64,000 nucleotides of DNA, from assembly GCF_039822205.1 (NCBI RefSeq), contig NZ_JBAGBW010000001.1, forward strand, positions 1 through 64,000. Reading direction: 5' to 3'. The notes beneath the pieces are model-generated. The model was not told the DNA's origin. It saw only the letters and a program-made list of their open reading frames with translations, and did not search any database. This DNA comes from Thermodesulfobium sp. 4217-1 (lineage in GTDB: Bacteria; Thermodesulfobiota; Thermodesulfobiia; Thermodesulfobiales; Thermodesulfobiaceae). Positions 17,561 to 26,364 of this stretch are shown here, one piece after another (position 1 is the stretch's first letter; the number at the start of each line of letters is the position of its first letter). The position numbers and the translations under genes were made by a program.

Positions 17561-20239
17561 AATGGTAAAGCTGGAATCGGAACCTACAACCTCAGCGGAA
17601 CTGGCAATCTACAGGCACTGGGAACAAACGCTGGTTTTTCGTGGGAATATATAGGAGTCAGCGGAGGCACAGGCACGTTCACTCAGACAGGCGGGACAAA
17701 TACCATAACGGGCGGCTCGATGTTTGTCGGATCAGATGTTTTCGTATCGGGTGAAACCTCAACTGGCACATATAATCTCAGCGGAGGCACAATTGTTGTT
17801 ACCAGATTACTCGAAGCTTCCGGAGCTGAGCTAATAGGAGATAGCGCAGGTATAGGTACGTTCAATCAGACAGGCGGGCAAAACCTGGACAACAATGGAG
17901 TATTTATAGGATCTGACGCTGCATGGCGCTATTCTAATAAATTAGTTAAAGGAAGTATAGGCATATACAATCTTAGCGGCGGCATCCTTAACACAGGCGG
18001 AACTGCAGTAGCAGACGTTACTGCAGGAGATGGTGGCGAGGTCGTTGGCGACGCAGGAGGTACAGGGATTTTTAATCAAACAGGCGGGACAAATATAGCC
18101 ACAGATGGCGGCCTGGCTGTCGGGTCAGACATTTACGGGGCAGGTGTAGGCGGCGTAGGCACGTTTAACCTCAGCGGAGGCAGCCTTATTGCTTCCGGAT
18201 TGGTTGGCTCTATCGGCGGCGAAGTCATCGGTACATGTCAAGGAATTGGAACGTTTAATCAGACGGGTGGAACAAATACGGTCCTGGCAGGACTGTTTGT
18301 CGGGTCCCAAGTAACTTATCCTTTGGCTCCAACCAAAAATATCACGCCCGGCACAGGCACATACAATCTCAGCGCAGGTACGCTTACTGCCAGCGGGAAC
18401 GGGACTCCAGGAACCTCGGGTTACATACCCGGCGAGGATATTGGCGATGCAGGGAGCACAGGGACCTTCACTCAGACGGGTGGGACAAATACGGTCACCA
18501 ACGGCCTGCTTGTAGGTACGGACTTATTTGACTCAATTGGCGCGGGCACAGGCACGGGAAAGTACAATCTCAGCGGAGGCGTCTTGCAGGCCGATTTCGA
18601 ATGGGTAGGAGGCTCTAATGCAGGAACTTTCACCCAGACCGGTGGGATCAATATAGTTACCGGCAATAATGCCCAATACGGCATCGAAATGAACAGCGGC
18701 ACTTATCACCTAAACGGTGGAATACTTAGCACAAGCTCCATCGACGGAAACCTTGACAATGAAGGCGGGGTCTTTATGCCATCAAAAGCTGGGTCAATTT
18801 TTACCGGCAATTATATACAGGGCAAAAACTCAGCCTTGCAAATAGGAATAGCCTCGTCTAGCAACTATAACTGGCTCGAAATGTCCAACACTGGGACAGT
18901 TCAGTTCAATGGTGGCACGATAGAACCGGTGCTCCAGGGTGGATTTGTCCCTATCCCTGGCCAAACATTTGATATTATCAAGGACGCACAAAATATAACA
19001 GGCACGCCCACGGTTGCCAATTTCACAGCGACTTTGGTGGGAATAGCAGGAAGTATACCCGACCCAGGAATAACAATCAGCGCAGCTCGAAATTACACTA
19101 ACTCGGTGCTCACTCTGACACAGAATCAACGGCAGGTTGGAAATATGCTGAACGATATTTCCGCAACCACTACAGGAGATATCGGGACTGTTTTGCACAC
19201 TATCGACAGCATACCAACTTCCCAAGCCAATTCAGTTGCCAACGCCTATCAACAGATCTCACCTGATATGGCGGCCTCTTTAGCCAATCTAGGTTTTGCG
19301 GCATCCAACTTCTTCCAACAAGATATCATCGACAGAATCACAAGCGATCGATATGCCAGACTTTCAGGAGAAAATACCGGGTTCTACGGACCTAATGAGA
19401 CAAAAAAGTTAAACGGTTGGAGTTTCTATGCCGATCCACAAGTTTCCTGGGGCTCTCAGGATTCTACAGCAAACGAGACAGGTTATAATTTTTCCATTGT
19501 CGGGCTTACCGTAGGAGCAGATTACAGATTAAGAAAGGACCTGCTTGTCGGCGTAGCCAGTGGATATGCCCATACTTATGCAGGCTTCAACAATAATATG
19601 GGAAATGTGCAAAACGAAACCGTACCAATCATCCTATATGCATCTTACTTCCCAGGCAAATTCTATGCCTTCGGTTCGGCAGGATACACTGTGAACTCTT
19701 TTAACACGAATCGTCAAATCTCTTTTATCAACCGTACAGCATCTGGTTCCACAACAGGCAACATGTTGAATAGCTACGGAGAAGCTGGCTACAATCTGAG
19801 AGTCGGAAACGTTGTAATCACGCCTATGGCCAGCCTCTCATATTCCAGCATCTGGATCAATGGATTTGACGAAACGGGGGCAAACTCGCTCGATCTGCAA
19901 GTTGGTTCACAGCACGCCGAATCGCTTCAATTCAGCCCAGGCGTAAGACTTGATAGCACCGTAAAGTATGGCAAGGCTTTGGTTAAATACCAATTGTATG
20001 CGAACTACGCACACGAGTTCGCCAACGACAGCAGAAACATTAATGCTAGCCTTGCACAGGTTGGAATACCATTCAATTTCCAGTCCCAGCAATTGGGCAG
20101 AGACTTCGGAATAATTGGCGCAAATATCAATGTATATTCAGGAAAGAACTTTTCAGTGCATCTCGATTCCAACACGGAGATTGGACGCAATAATTACAGC
20201 GCGTCAATGGTCGATGCAAAGCTAAGTTTCAAGTTCTAA
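17561..20239 (+). pseudogene. Autotransporter, 3' part: remaining passenger repeats and C-terminal beta-barrel
   Basis: This continues in the same frame after the TGA for 892 codons. The passenger repeats run to about 18,750, then comes a linker (NDISATTTGDIGTVLHTIDS, AYQQISPDMAASLANLGF) and an autotransporter barrel of about 280 residues starting near WSFYADPQVSWGSQ and ending with the typical terminal strand AKLSFKF and a C-terminal Phe. The barrel would insert in the outer membrane through BAM and export the passenger. The barrel looks intact. An internal ATG at 17720 could start a shorter product, but without the signal peptide it could not be secreted. So the gene is functional only if the TGA is an assembly error, is read through, or reverts. 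Confidence 0.8.
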
Positions 20240-20308
20240 AGAGGGCCAACAGAAAATTGATAGACAAGATCAGGAACAGTTGAGCTAATATAAAGAACAA
20301 AATAAATA

Positions 20309-20336
20309 GGCCGAGGAAGGTGAAATATCCTCGGCC
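20309..20336. terminator. Strong GC-rich hairpin after the autotransporter gene
   Basis: A 9-bp stem, GGCCGAGGA with TCCTCGGCC (20309-20317 and 20328-20336), lies 70 bases after the stop codon. The following bases are A-rich rather than T-rich on the + strand, so termination efficiency is uncertain. The rest of the 539-base gap up to 20778 holds only the two dispersed repeats listed here. Confidence 0.5.
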
Positions 20337-20492
20337 GCATTAAATAAAAATCTGAATTAATCAAATAGATAAGAATAAACTTTTAATAACTCTTCTCAAT
20401 ATTTCCAGCCTATCACTTTCAGATCATCCCAATCTTGTAAATTGACAGTGCGCTATAGGACGAGTGAATCATAGGGGGAATTTAAATCCTGA

Positions 20493-20586
20493 ATATGCAA
20501 CAACTATATGTAAAACTAAAAAGTCCATAAAACATTGCTACAAAGGCATTTGTGGGCTTGTTTTATTTTATTTGCTGCAAAAGTCA
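20493..20586. repeat. 94-base dispersed repeat, decayed copy
   Basis: It starts ATATGCAACAACTATATGTA and ends TTTTATTTTATTTGCTGCAA followed by AAGTCA. A 94-base relative at 49078-49171 shares both ends and the central GCATTTGTG/GCCTTTGT region, and there forms a terminator hairpin. In this copy the stem has decayed. It is intergenic and appears non-coding. Confidence 0.65.
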
Positions 20587-20600
20587 GGAGCATGTAACCT

Positions 20601-20634
20601 TCAAAATTTCTGAGAGATATTTAAAAATGCAATA
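20601..20634. repeat. Short dispersed repeat, copy 2
   Basis: Matches 15482-15514 (AAAATTTCTGAGAGA then ATTTAAAAATGCAATA). The two copies bracket the autotransporter gene in the same orientation. Confidence 0.6.
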
Positions 20635-20778
20635 AATCTTTAAATAGCCATTTAATTTGCGATCAAAGTTGGTTTAAAAAACATTGAAAAATGGTGGTAA
20701 TATAAACGAAATACTTTATAGCAAGGTATGACTGAGCAGTTTAAGTTTATTTAATAAACTTTTGGAGGGCGAAAATAG

Positions 20779-20922
20779 GTGAGAAAAAACAAGAAAGCAA
20801 CTTTTGAGAAGATTGCTGGAAACTTAGTAAAGGTAAAATATGGCTTTTCTTATTTTACTTTCAAGGCTAAAAGTAAAATAAAAGAATTTATAATTTACTT
20901 TGGTGAGCAAAATGAATATTAA
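20779..20922 (+). CDS. Small basic protein upstream of the Fic gene
   Basis: A 47-codon frame starting GTG with TTGGAGGG upstream, beginning MRKNKKATFEK and rich in Lys. It ends inside the start of the Fic gene (overlap of 11 bases), so the two are probably translated together. Position suggests an antitoxin or partner, but the [S/T]xxxE[G/N] inhibitory motif of Fic antitoxins is absent, and the Fic protein has its own. I do not recognise the family. Confidence 0.45.
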   Translation: MRKNKKATFEKIAGNLVKVKYGFSYFTFKAKSKIKEFIIYFGEQNEY

Positions 20923-22048
20923 AAATTTCACAGCCGGCGTTTATAAAAAAGGCTATAAATATTCTTATTTTGTACCTGAAAAAATCAACCATACATTCGT
21001 ATGGACAGATGAAACAATTAACGAGCTACTTGAGCAAGCATCTTTAAAACTAGGAGAATTAAACTCTTTTTCACGCTTAGTGCCCGATACAGATATGTTT
21101 ATTATTATGCATGTATTTAAGGAAGCTGTTGTATCAAGTCGCATTGAAGGGACAAAAACAGATATTGAAGAGGCTCTTAATGATGAAAAAGATATAGATC
21201 CAGAAAAGCGCGATGATTGGAAAGAAGTTAATAACTATGTTGTCGCTATGAATAATGTTATAGAAGAGCTAAAAATCCTGCCTCTATCAAATAGGTTAAT
21301 AAAAAATACACATAGAGTTTTATTATCAATTGGCAGAGGCGAACGCAAAACTCCAGGTGAATTTCGGCATTCACAAAACTGGATCGGTGGCACTACATTG
21401 GCCGATGCAGCATTTGTTCCGCCTGCGAACACAGAATTACCAGAATTACTTTTTGATTTTGAAAATTTTCTAAACAACCATGAGATTAGGGTTCCACACT
21501 TAGTAAAAATTGCTATAGCTCATTATCAGTTTGAAACCATACATCCATTTTTGGATGGAAATGGTAGAGTTGGTCGATTATTAATTACACTTTATCTTGT
21601 TGCAAATGGAATACTTGAAAAACCTTTACTGTATCTTTCAAGCTTTTTTGAAAAGAACAAAACTTTGTATTACGATAATTTGACCTTTGTCAGAACAAAA
21701 AACGACCTTGCACAATGGATAAGATATTTTTTGACCGGTATCATTTTAACCGCTAGTAATGCAGTAGAAACATTGCAACAAATAATTCGTTTAAAAGAAG
21801 ATATAGAAAAAAATCGTATTTTAACAATGGGCAAAAGGTCAAAACATGCGATGGATTTTCAGCATAAGCTTTTCAGAAAACCAGTTGTAAATGTAGGAAA
21901 TGTCCAAAAAATGACTGGACTTTCACCAAGAGCAGCGAATAATCTGGTTCAGGTATTTGTTGAAAAGAAAATATTGGTTGAAAAAACTGGATATCAACGA
22001 AATCGAATTTTTGTTTTTGAAGAATACATGAGATTGTTTAAGGAATAA
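20912..22048 (+). CDS. Fic family AMP-transferase, class II with internal inhibitory motif
   Basis: A 378-residue protein that should transfer AMP (or another phosphonucleotide) to a target hydroxyl. The catalytic core HPFLDGNGRVGRL (H211-L223) is complete. Near residue 75, SSRIEG gives the SxxxEG inhibitory motif that keeps class II Fic proteins off until displaced. An N-terminal Fic_N-like region precedes it, and the C terminus has a winged-helix-like segment (KPVVNVGNVQKMTGLSPRAA), as in Fic proteins that regulate their own operon. ATG at 20912 is favoured by GGTGAG a few bases upstream; GTG 20903 and TTG 20900 are in frame. Such genes often travel with toxin-antitoxin and other accessory genes, as here. 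Confidence 0.9.
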   Translation: MNIKNFTAGVYKKGYKYSYFVPEKINHTFVWTDETINELLEQASLKLGELNSFSRLVPDTDMFIIMHVFKEAVVSSRIEGTKTDIEEALNDEKDIDPEKRDDWKEVNNYVVAMNNVIEELKILPLSNRLIKNTHRVLLSIGRGERKTPGEFRHSQNWIGGTTLADAAFVPPANTELPELLFDFENFLNNHEIRVPHLVKIAIAHYQFETIHPFLDGNGRVGRLLITLYLVANGILEKPLLYLSSFFEKNKTLYYDNLTFVRTKNDLAQWIRYFLTGIILTASNAVETLQQIIRLKEDIEKNRILTMGKRSKHAMDFQHKLFRKPVVNVGNVQKMTGLSPRAANNLVQVFVEKKILVEKTGYQRNRIFVFEEYMRLFKE

Positions 22049-22086
22049 ATTTTATTTTAGAGGCAGAAACAAACAATTAAAAGGCT

Positions 22087-22168
22087 GGCTTTTGCGTAAT
22101 ATACGAAAATTTCACCCCCGCCAAATATAATTAGGAATTAGGAATGGAAGTAACGCCTCAAGGCACAG
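22087..22168 (+). pseudogene. Remnant of a second MBL-fold gene copy
   Basis: GGCTTTTGCGTAATA, then CCCGCCAAATATAAT and GGAATGGAAGTAA align with 15217-15296 inside the MBL gene at 14655, over the region encoding TGFCVIDENF to EVIPPG. Insertions have destroyed the frame. Only this fragment remains. It lies upstream of a copy of the autotransporter promoter, in the same order as at 15.2-15.6 kb, which points to a duplicated segment. Confidence 0.7.
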
Positions 22169-22237
22169 AAAATATATAATAAAATATTCTTTGTAAATCA
22201 ATTAAATTTTAAAAATGTATTAATTGATACATTAAAT

Positions 22238-22265
22238 TTGACAAAAAAAATAAATATAGTATCAT
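22238..22265 (+). promoter_or_regulatory. Promoter of the broken toxin and antitoxin unit
   Basis: TTGACA (22238-22243), a 16-base spacer and TATCAT (22260-22265). Sequence around it matches the promoter at 15606. A good ribosome binding site, AGAGGTGA, follows at 22276. A promoter this well kept may now serve the downstream antitoxin gene. Confidence 0.6.
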
Positions 22266-22287
22266 TTTATCATAAAGAGGTGATTCA

Positions 22288-22699
22288 ATGAATCAGCACC
22301 ATAATCAGAGCTTCACTTAAGAGCAGATTGATTTGATTCGAGAAAGGATACAAGATTGTATCAGAGAAGACCGATTTATTGTATCAAAAAATGAAAATAG
22401 ACAAGAAAACAGAGATTTTATAGTTGAATATAACCTAAACACCAAAAAAACAAAAAAAGATTTTGCTTAGCATTAAAACAATAGATTTTTGCCATTCATT
22501 GCAAAATACAAAAGAAGGGTTCGAATGGGAAGTTTTATATGTATTTTGTCCGCAGGTTCAGCTATTTAACTTCGATAGCATAGAAGAAACAATTGACATT
22601 TATATTAAATTTAATGTAATTGAAACTAAAAATAGAAAAATAGTTGTTGTAGTATCGTTTCACAAGCGCAACAAACCGATTGACTATCTTTTCCGATAA
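22288..22699 (+). pseudogene. Broken toxin gene next to a zinc-finger/SocA-type antitoxin
   Basis: An ATG with a good ribosome binding site opens MNQHHNQSFT and then stops at TAA (22318-22320). The same frame continues EQIDLIRERIQDCIREDRFI to a run of A residues near 22450-22458, where a one-base shift moves into the frame that encodes ILLSIKTIDFCHSLQNTKEG and ends FHKRNKPIDYLFR at 22699. Joined, the product would be about 136 residues. Gene order and size match the toxin partner of MqsA/SocA-type antitoxins; the exact toxin family is not certain. Two lesions make it a pseudogene. The C-terminal piece from TTG 22463 is open but lacks a ribosome binding site. Confidence 0.7.
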
Positions 22700-22729
22700 T
22701 CAATCAAAAGATTTAAGAGGAGGTGTGTT

Positions 22730-23728
22730 ATGAATAGAAAAATGACTTTTTGCGAGGAATGCAGAAGAGATGTTAAATATTCGGTAGAAACTGCATTGAT
22801 CAAGGCAAGGCTCAAAGGTAAAGATTATGAATACTCTGGAAAAAGAGCTGTATGCAAAGAATGTAAGAGTGAGATTTATGTAGCTGACATAGAAGACGAA
22901 AATCTTAAGGCACTATATGATTCTTATCGCCAAAAAAACAACATTATTTCGCTGGAAAAAATATTGGAAATTCCTAAAAGATATAATATCGGAAAACGTC
23001 CGCTTTCATTGCTTTTAGGCTGGGGTGAAATGACTTTTTCGAGATATTGCGATGGAGATATGCCCACAAATCAGTATTCAGAAATTCTTCAAAGAATTTA
23101 TGATGACCCTGCGTATTATAAAGAATTATTGGATAAAAATAAAGATAATTTAAGATCATCTCATACATATGAAAAAAGTAAACGAAAGGTGGATGAGCTG
23201 CTTGGAAAGCAAGCAAACTCGGGATCAAAGTTAGATTTGATAATTCAATATATGCTTTATAAATGTGAAGACATAACCCCACTGGCTTTACAAAAAGCTC
23301 TATATTATGTTCAGGGCTTTTATTATGCCTTTGAAAAAAGATTTTGTTTTGACGATGATTGTGAAGCATGGGTTCACGGGCCGGTTTACAGAGATATATA
23401 CAACAAATATTCGTCCTATAAATTTGATCCCATTGAAAGCATTGGAGATTTCGACGAATCGGTTTTTACAACTTCAGAAAAAGCTATATTAGACAGTGTC
23501 ATTAAAAACTTCTGCTGTTATAGCGGAAACACACTGGAAAGGTTTACCCATCTGGAAGAGCCATGGTTACATATCAGAAGTAAATTGCCTGTAGGAATGA
23601 ATTCCAATATTATAATACCCAAAGAATTGATCAGTGGATACTTTATCGCAGTGAAAGAAAAATTTCATATGCTTACCCCTGGAGATATAGAAAAATATTC
23701 AAAGGATATTTTCAAACAAGTAAATTAA
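22730..23728 (+). CDS. Antitoxin-like protein: YgiT-type zinc finger, HTH and SocA/Panacea (DUF4065) domain
   Basis: A 332-residue protein with three parts. Residues 1-50 carry two CxxC pairs (C8/C11 and C42/C45) of the YgiT/MqsA zinc-finger type. A helix-turn-helix region follows (RPLSLLLGWGEMTFSRYCDGD, 86-106). From about 160 a SocA/Panacea-like domain runs with ITPLALQKALYYVQGFYYAF and EAWVHGPVYRDIYNKYS. Proteins of this design act as antitoxins that neutralise diverse toxins and repress their operon. GAGGAGGTG precedes the ATG. It sits 30 bases after the broken toxin, so it is now an orphan antitoxin or is kept for another reason, such as anti-addiction. Confidence 0.85.
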   Translation: MNRKMTFCEECRRDVKYSVETALIKARLKGKDYEYSGKRAVCKECKSEIYVADIEDENLKALYDSYRQKNNIISLEKILEIPKRYNIGKRPLSLLLGWGEMTFSRYCDGDMPTNQYSEILQRIYDDPAYYKELLDKNKDNLRSSHTYEKSKRKVDELLGKQANSGSKLDLIIQYMLYKCEDITPLALQKALYYVQGFYYAFEKRFCFDDDCEAWVHGPVYRDIYNKYSSYKFDPIESIGDFDESVFTTSEKAILDSVIKNFCCYSGNTLERFTHLEEPWLHIRSKLPVGMNSNIIIPKELISGYFIAVKEKFHMLTPGDIEKYSKDIFKQVN

Positions 23729-23731
23729 TCT

Positions 23732-23997
23732 TTATAATATATTTCTTATAAAATTTAAAAGAACTTTTTCTTTCAACCTATCCCTGGGAGTTATGTTATA
23801 GCCTTCTTTATAGTGCTTGATAAAATATTTTTTAAGGATTGATATCTTCGCTTCGTATTTATTCTGCAAATCTTTTGATAATTGAGCATCATCTTTAGAT
23901 TCTAATTTTAGTTCGTCTTTAAGCCTATTAAAAATATTTTTCAATATCATTTCATTAGAATCGTCATTATCAAAATCTGATAGCAGTTCCTGGATAG
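23732..23997 (-). pseudogene. Gene fragment cut off by the IS21 element
   Basis: The leftward frame is open from the IS end (23997) through ELLSDFDNDDSNEMILKNIF to a stop at 23732, giving about 88 residues of a Lys-rich, probably helical C-terminal piece (KYEAKISILKKYFIKHYKEG). It has no start before the element except the internal ATG at 23950 and no recognisable ribosome binding site there. The other half is not present to the right of the element, so the insertion was followed by deletion or rearrangement. I cannot name the family. Confidence 0.55.
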
Positions 23998-24087
23998 TGT
24001 TAATGGTACTATAAATTCCCCAGGTAGGGAGCGTTTAAATTCCCCACAATAAAATATAAAATACCTCCTATGTTAGGAGGTAAAAAT

Positions 24088-25539
24088 ATGAAGGAGATTT
24101 GTATGTACTATTCAGTAAAGAGTATGTTGGACTTAGGCAAGAATATATCTCAAATAGCACGTGACTTGCATTTGGATAGAAAGACCGTAAGAAAGATAAG
24201 GGACAAGATTAAATCAGAAGGAATAAAACCACCTATTATAGAAAGAAAGAGTATTTTAGATGATTATAAAGATTTTTTGCTTAACGGTCTTCAGAACAAA
24301 CTAAGCGCTAGGCTTATGCATCAGAAACTCTTGGAAGAAAGGAATATTTCAATAAGTTATTCTGCTGTAAAAAGATATGTAGCAAAGTTAAAAGGTCCTA
24401 ATTTTCCATATATGCCTGTAATTACACCACCAGGACAAGAGGCGCAGGTGGATTTTGGATATGCAGGATACTTTGAAAAAAATGGAAAGAAGGTTAAGGT
24501 CTGGATATTTTGTATGAAACTCTCATCAAGTAGATACTCTTATTATGAGCTTGTTACTAACCAGAGCGTTTCTGTTTTCATAAAGTGTCATATAAACGCT
24601 TTTGAATTCTTTACAGGAGTTCCCAGAGTAGTCAGTATAGACAACCTAAAATCAGCGGTTCTAAAAACAAGCTTTTATGAGCCATTAATCCAAAAAGAAT
24701 ATGCAGCACTTCTCCAACACTATAATTGCGAACCAATAACCTGCAGACCAAGGACACCAACAGATAAGGGCAAGGTAGAGTCTGGCATTAAGTATGTTAA
24801 AAATAATTTCTTAAAGGGTCTTGACACAAGAGATTATTATGATGCTTCAGAAAAACTAAAATATTGGATTAATAATATCTGCAATACAAGACTTCATGGG
24901 ACAACAAGAAAAATACCTAAAAATGAATTTGAAACAGTAGAAAGAATGCACCTTACAGCTCTGCCTCTTGAAAGATATGAAATTGTTGATATTCAAAAAA
25001 GGACTGTTAACGCTTACTCCCATATATCGTACAAATACAACTACTATTCTGTACCAAGAGAATATATAGGACAGGAGCTTACAATAAAATCAAATGGTTC
25101 TTTGTTAAGAATATATGATAAACACTTAAGAGAAGTTGCAGTCCACTCGATATCTTTATCTCAAGGTGAATTCATAACAAACAAAATTCACAATCCAAAG
25201 TTAGAACACTTTTTATCAAGGCCATATGAATACGAAGAAAAGATGAGAGAAATTGGTAAAGATGCCAAAGATTTTTTCTTCAAATTAAAATCTTTAAAAC
25301 CTAATAGTTATCATAGAATTATCTCTGGCATACTACACCTAAAAGATATATACAGCAATGAAGTTATTAACCAATCTTTAAAAAGAGCAAATCTCTATGG
25401 CATATATAACTATCTATCCATAAAGAAGATAATTCAGGAAGGTATATACAACAATAAAGAGACCAGTGGTATTTGTTTAGCAGGTGGTTTTGCTAATGAC
25501 TTATCAATCTACGATAGGCTTACAAGAGGTCAAGAGTGA
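24088..25539 (+). CDS. istA: IS21 transposase IstA
   Basis: The DDE transposase of the element, about 483 residues. An N-terminal helix-turn-helix (GKNISQIARDLHLDRKTVRKI) binds the ends. The catalytic core shows QVDFGYAGYF (first Asp), VVSIDNLKSAV (second Asp) and PTDKGKVESGIKYVK (Glu). ATG 24088 is preferred over the in-frame ATG at 24070 because AGGAGG lies between them at the right distance. The stop overlaps the istB start. Confidence 0.93.
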   Translation: MKEICMYYSVKSMLDLGKNISQIARDLHLDRKTVRKIRDKIKSEGIKPPIIERKSILDDYKDFLLNGLQNKLSARLMHQKLLEERNISISYSAVKRYVAKLKGPNFPYMPVITPPGQEAQVDFGYAGYFEKNGKKVKVWIFCMKLSSSRYSYYELVTNQSVSVFIKCHINAFEFFTGVPRVVSIDNLKSAVLKTSFYEPLIQKEYAALLQHYNCEPITCRPRTPTDKGKVESGIKYVKNNFLKGLDTRDYYDASEKLKYWINNICNTRLHGTTRKIPKNEFETVERMHLTALPLERYEIVDIQKRTVNAYSHISYKYNYYSVPREYIGQELTIKSNGSLLRIYDKHLREVAVHSISLSQGEFITNKIHNPKLEHFLSRPYEYEEKMREIGKDAKDFFFKLKSLKPNSYHRIISGILHLKDIYSNEVINQSLKRANLYGIYNYLSIKKIIQEGIYNNKETSGICLAGGFANDLSIYDRLTRGQE

Positions 25540-26267
25540 AAGATATAATAAACAAACTATCAAAGCTAAAACTTCAAGGTATAGCAAAATCTATAGAAGC
25601 AAGAAATGCCTTTGCAATTGAATCTAATTTAAGCTATATAGATTTTTTGTCTCTATTAATAGAAGATGAATTTACCAACAGACAGACTAATTCTTATAAA
25701 AAGAGATTTTCAAGTTCAAAGCTTGATCCTAATAAAACACTTTTAGATTACGATTTCCTCTATCAACCAGAACTAAATAGAAAAATGATATTGGATCTAT
25801 CTTCTTGCAATTACATTAAAGAAAAGAAGAACATAGTGTTTATGGGTAATCCAGGAGTAGGAAAAACTCACCTTGCAAATGCTTTAGGCATAGAAGCTAT
25901 AAAGCTTGGATACAAAGTTATTATGATACACACGAGCGATCTTTTAAACAAACTCTTAATTGCAAAAGGAGATGGTACTTATTACAACACTTTAAAAGAT
26001 CTACTCGATGTTCATCTATTAATTATTGACGAAATAGGGTTTAAAAGGATAGATACAAATGCAGTAGATGAGTTCTTTGAAATAATAAGAAGGAGGTATG
26101 AGAATGGCTCAATTATAATAACCACGAATAGACCGTTTGAGGAATGGGCAAATGTATTTGGGGATGCAGTTCTCGCATCTGCTATAGCAGATAGAATCAT
26201 ACACCACTGCTATGTTTTTAAAATAACTGGTAAGAGCTACAGGATGAAGGAGTTGATAAAAAAGTAA
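25536..26267 (+). CDS. istB: IS21 helper ATPase IstB
   Basis: A DnaC-like AAA+ ATPase of 243 residues that assists IstA in target selection. Walker A is MGNPGVGKTHLANALG, Walker B LLIIDEIGF, and sensor/arginine elements IITTNRPFEEW and IADRI follow. GTG 25536 overlaps the istA stop (GTGA), implying coupled translation. The protein is complete. Confidence 0.93.
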   Translation: MKDIINKLSKLKLQGIAKSIEARNAFAIESNLSYIDFLSLLIEDEFTNRQTNSYKKRFSSSKLDPNKTLLDYDFLYQPELNRKMILDLSSCNYIKEKKNIVFMGNPGVGKTHLANALGIEAIKLGYKVIMIHTSDLLNKLLIAKGDGTYYNTLKDLLDVHLLIIDEIGFKRIDTNAVDEFFEIIRRRYENGSIIITTNRPFEEWANVFGDAVLASAIADRIIHHCYVFKITGKSYRMKELIKK

Positions 26268-26364
26268 GTAAGACAAACTGGGGAAAATAAATGCGCCACA
26301 GGTGGGGAATTTAAATTGACTTTAACATCTCTGTAGGAAAAAAGCTCTTCTCTTCGTGGGAAGA

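Larger units (their letters stand above)
23998..26327 (+). mobile_element. IS21-family insertion sequence
   Basis: An element of 2330 bp bounded by imperfect inverted repeats that begin TGTTAA (23998) and end TTAACA (26327); inner copies of AAATTCCCCA and GTTTAAATTCCCCA continue the repeat on both sides, as usual in IS21 ends. It encodes the IstA/IstB pair with a four-base overlap. No target duplication is visible: the left flank reads GGATAG and the right flank TCTCTG. It lies between an interrupted gene and the leader-distal end of the CRISPR array. Both genes look intact, so it may be active. Confidence 0.85.

Noticed and set aside
17720-20239. Separate gene starting at the ATG at 17720
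   Set aside because: The same frame is open back to the TGA at 17560 and continues the upstream passenger repeats; no ribosome binding site or signal peptide is present at 17720.
22463-22699. Independent 78-residue gene
   Set aside because: It is the shifted C-terminal part of the broken toxin; its TTG has no ribosome binding site.
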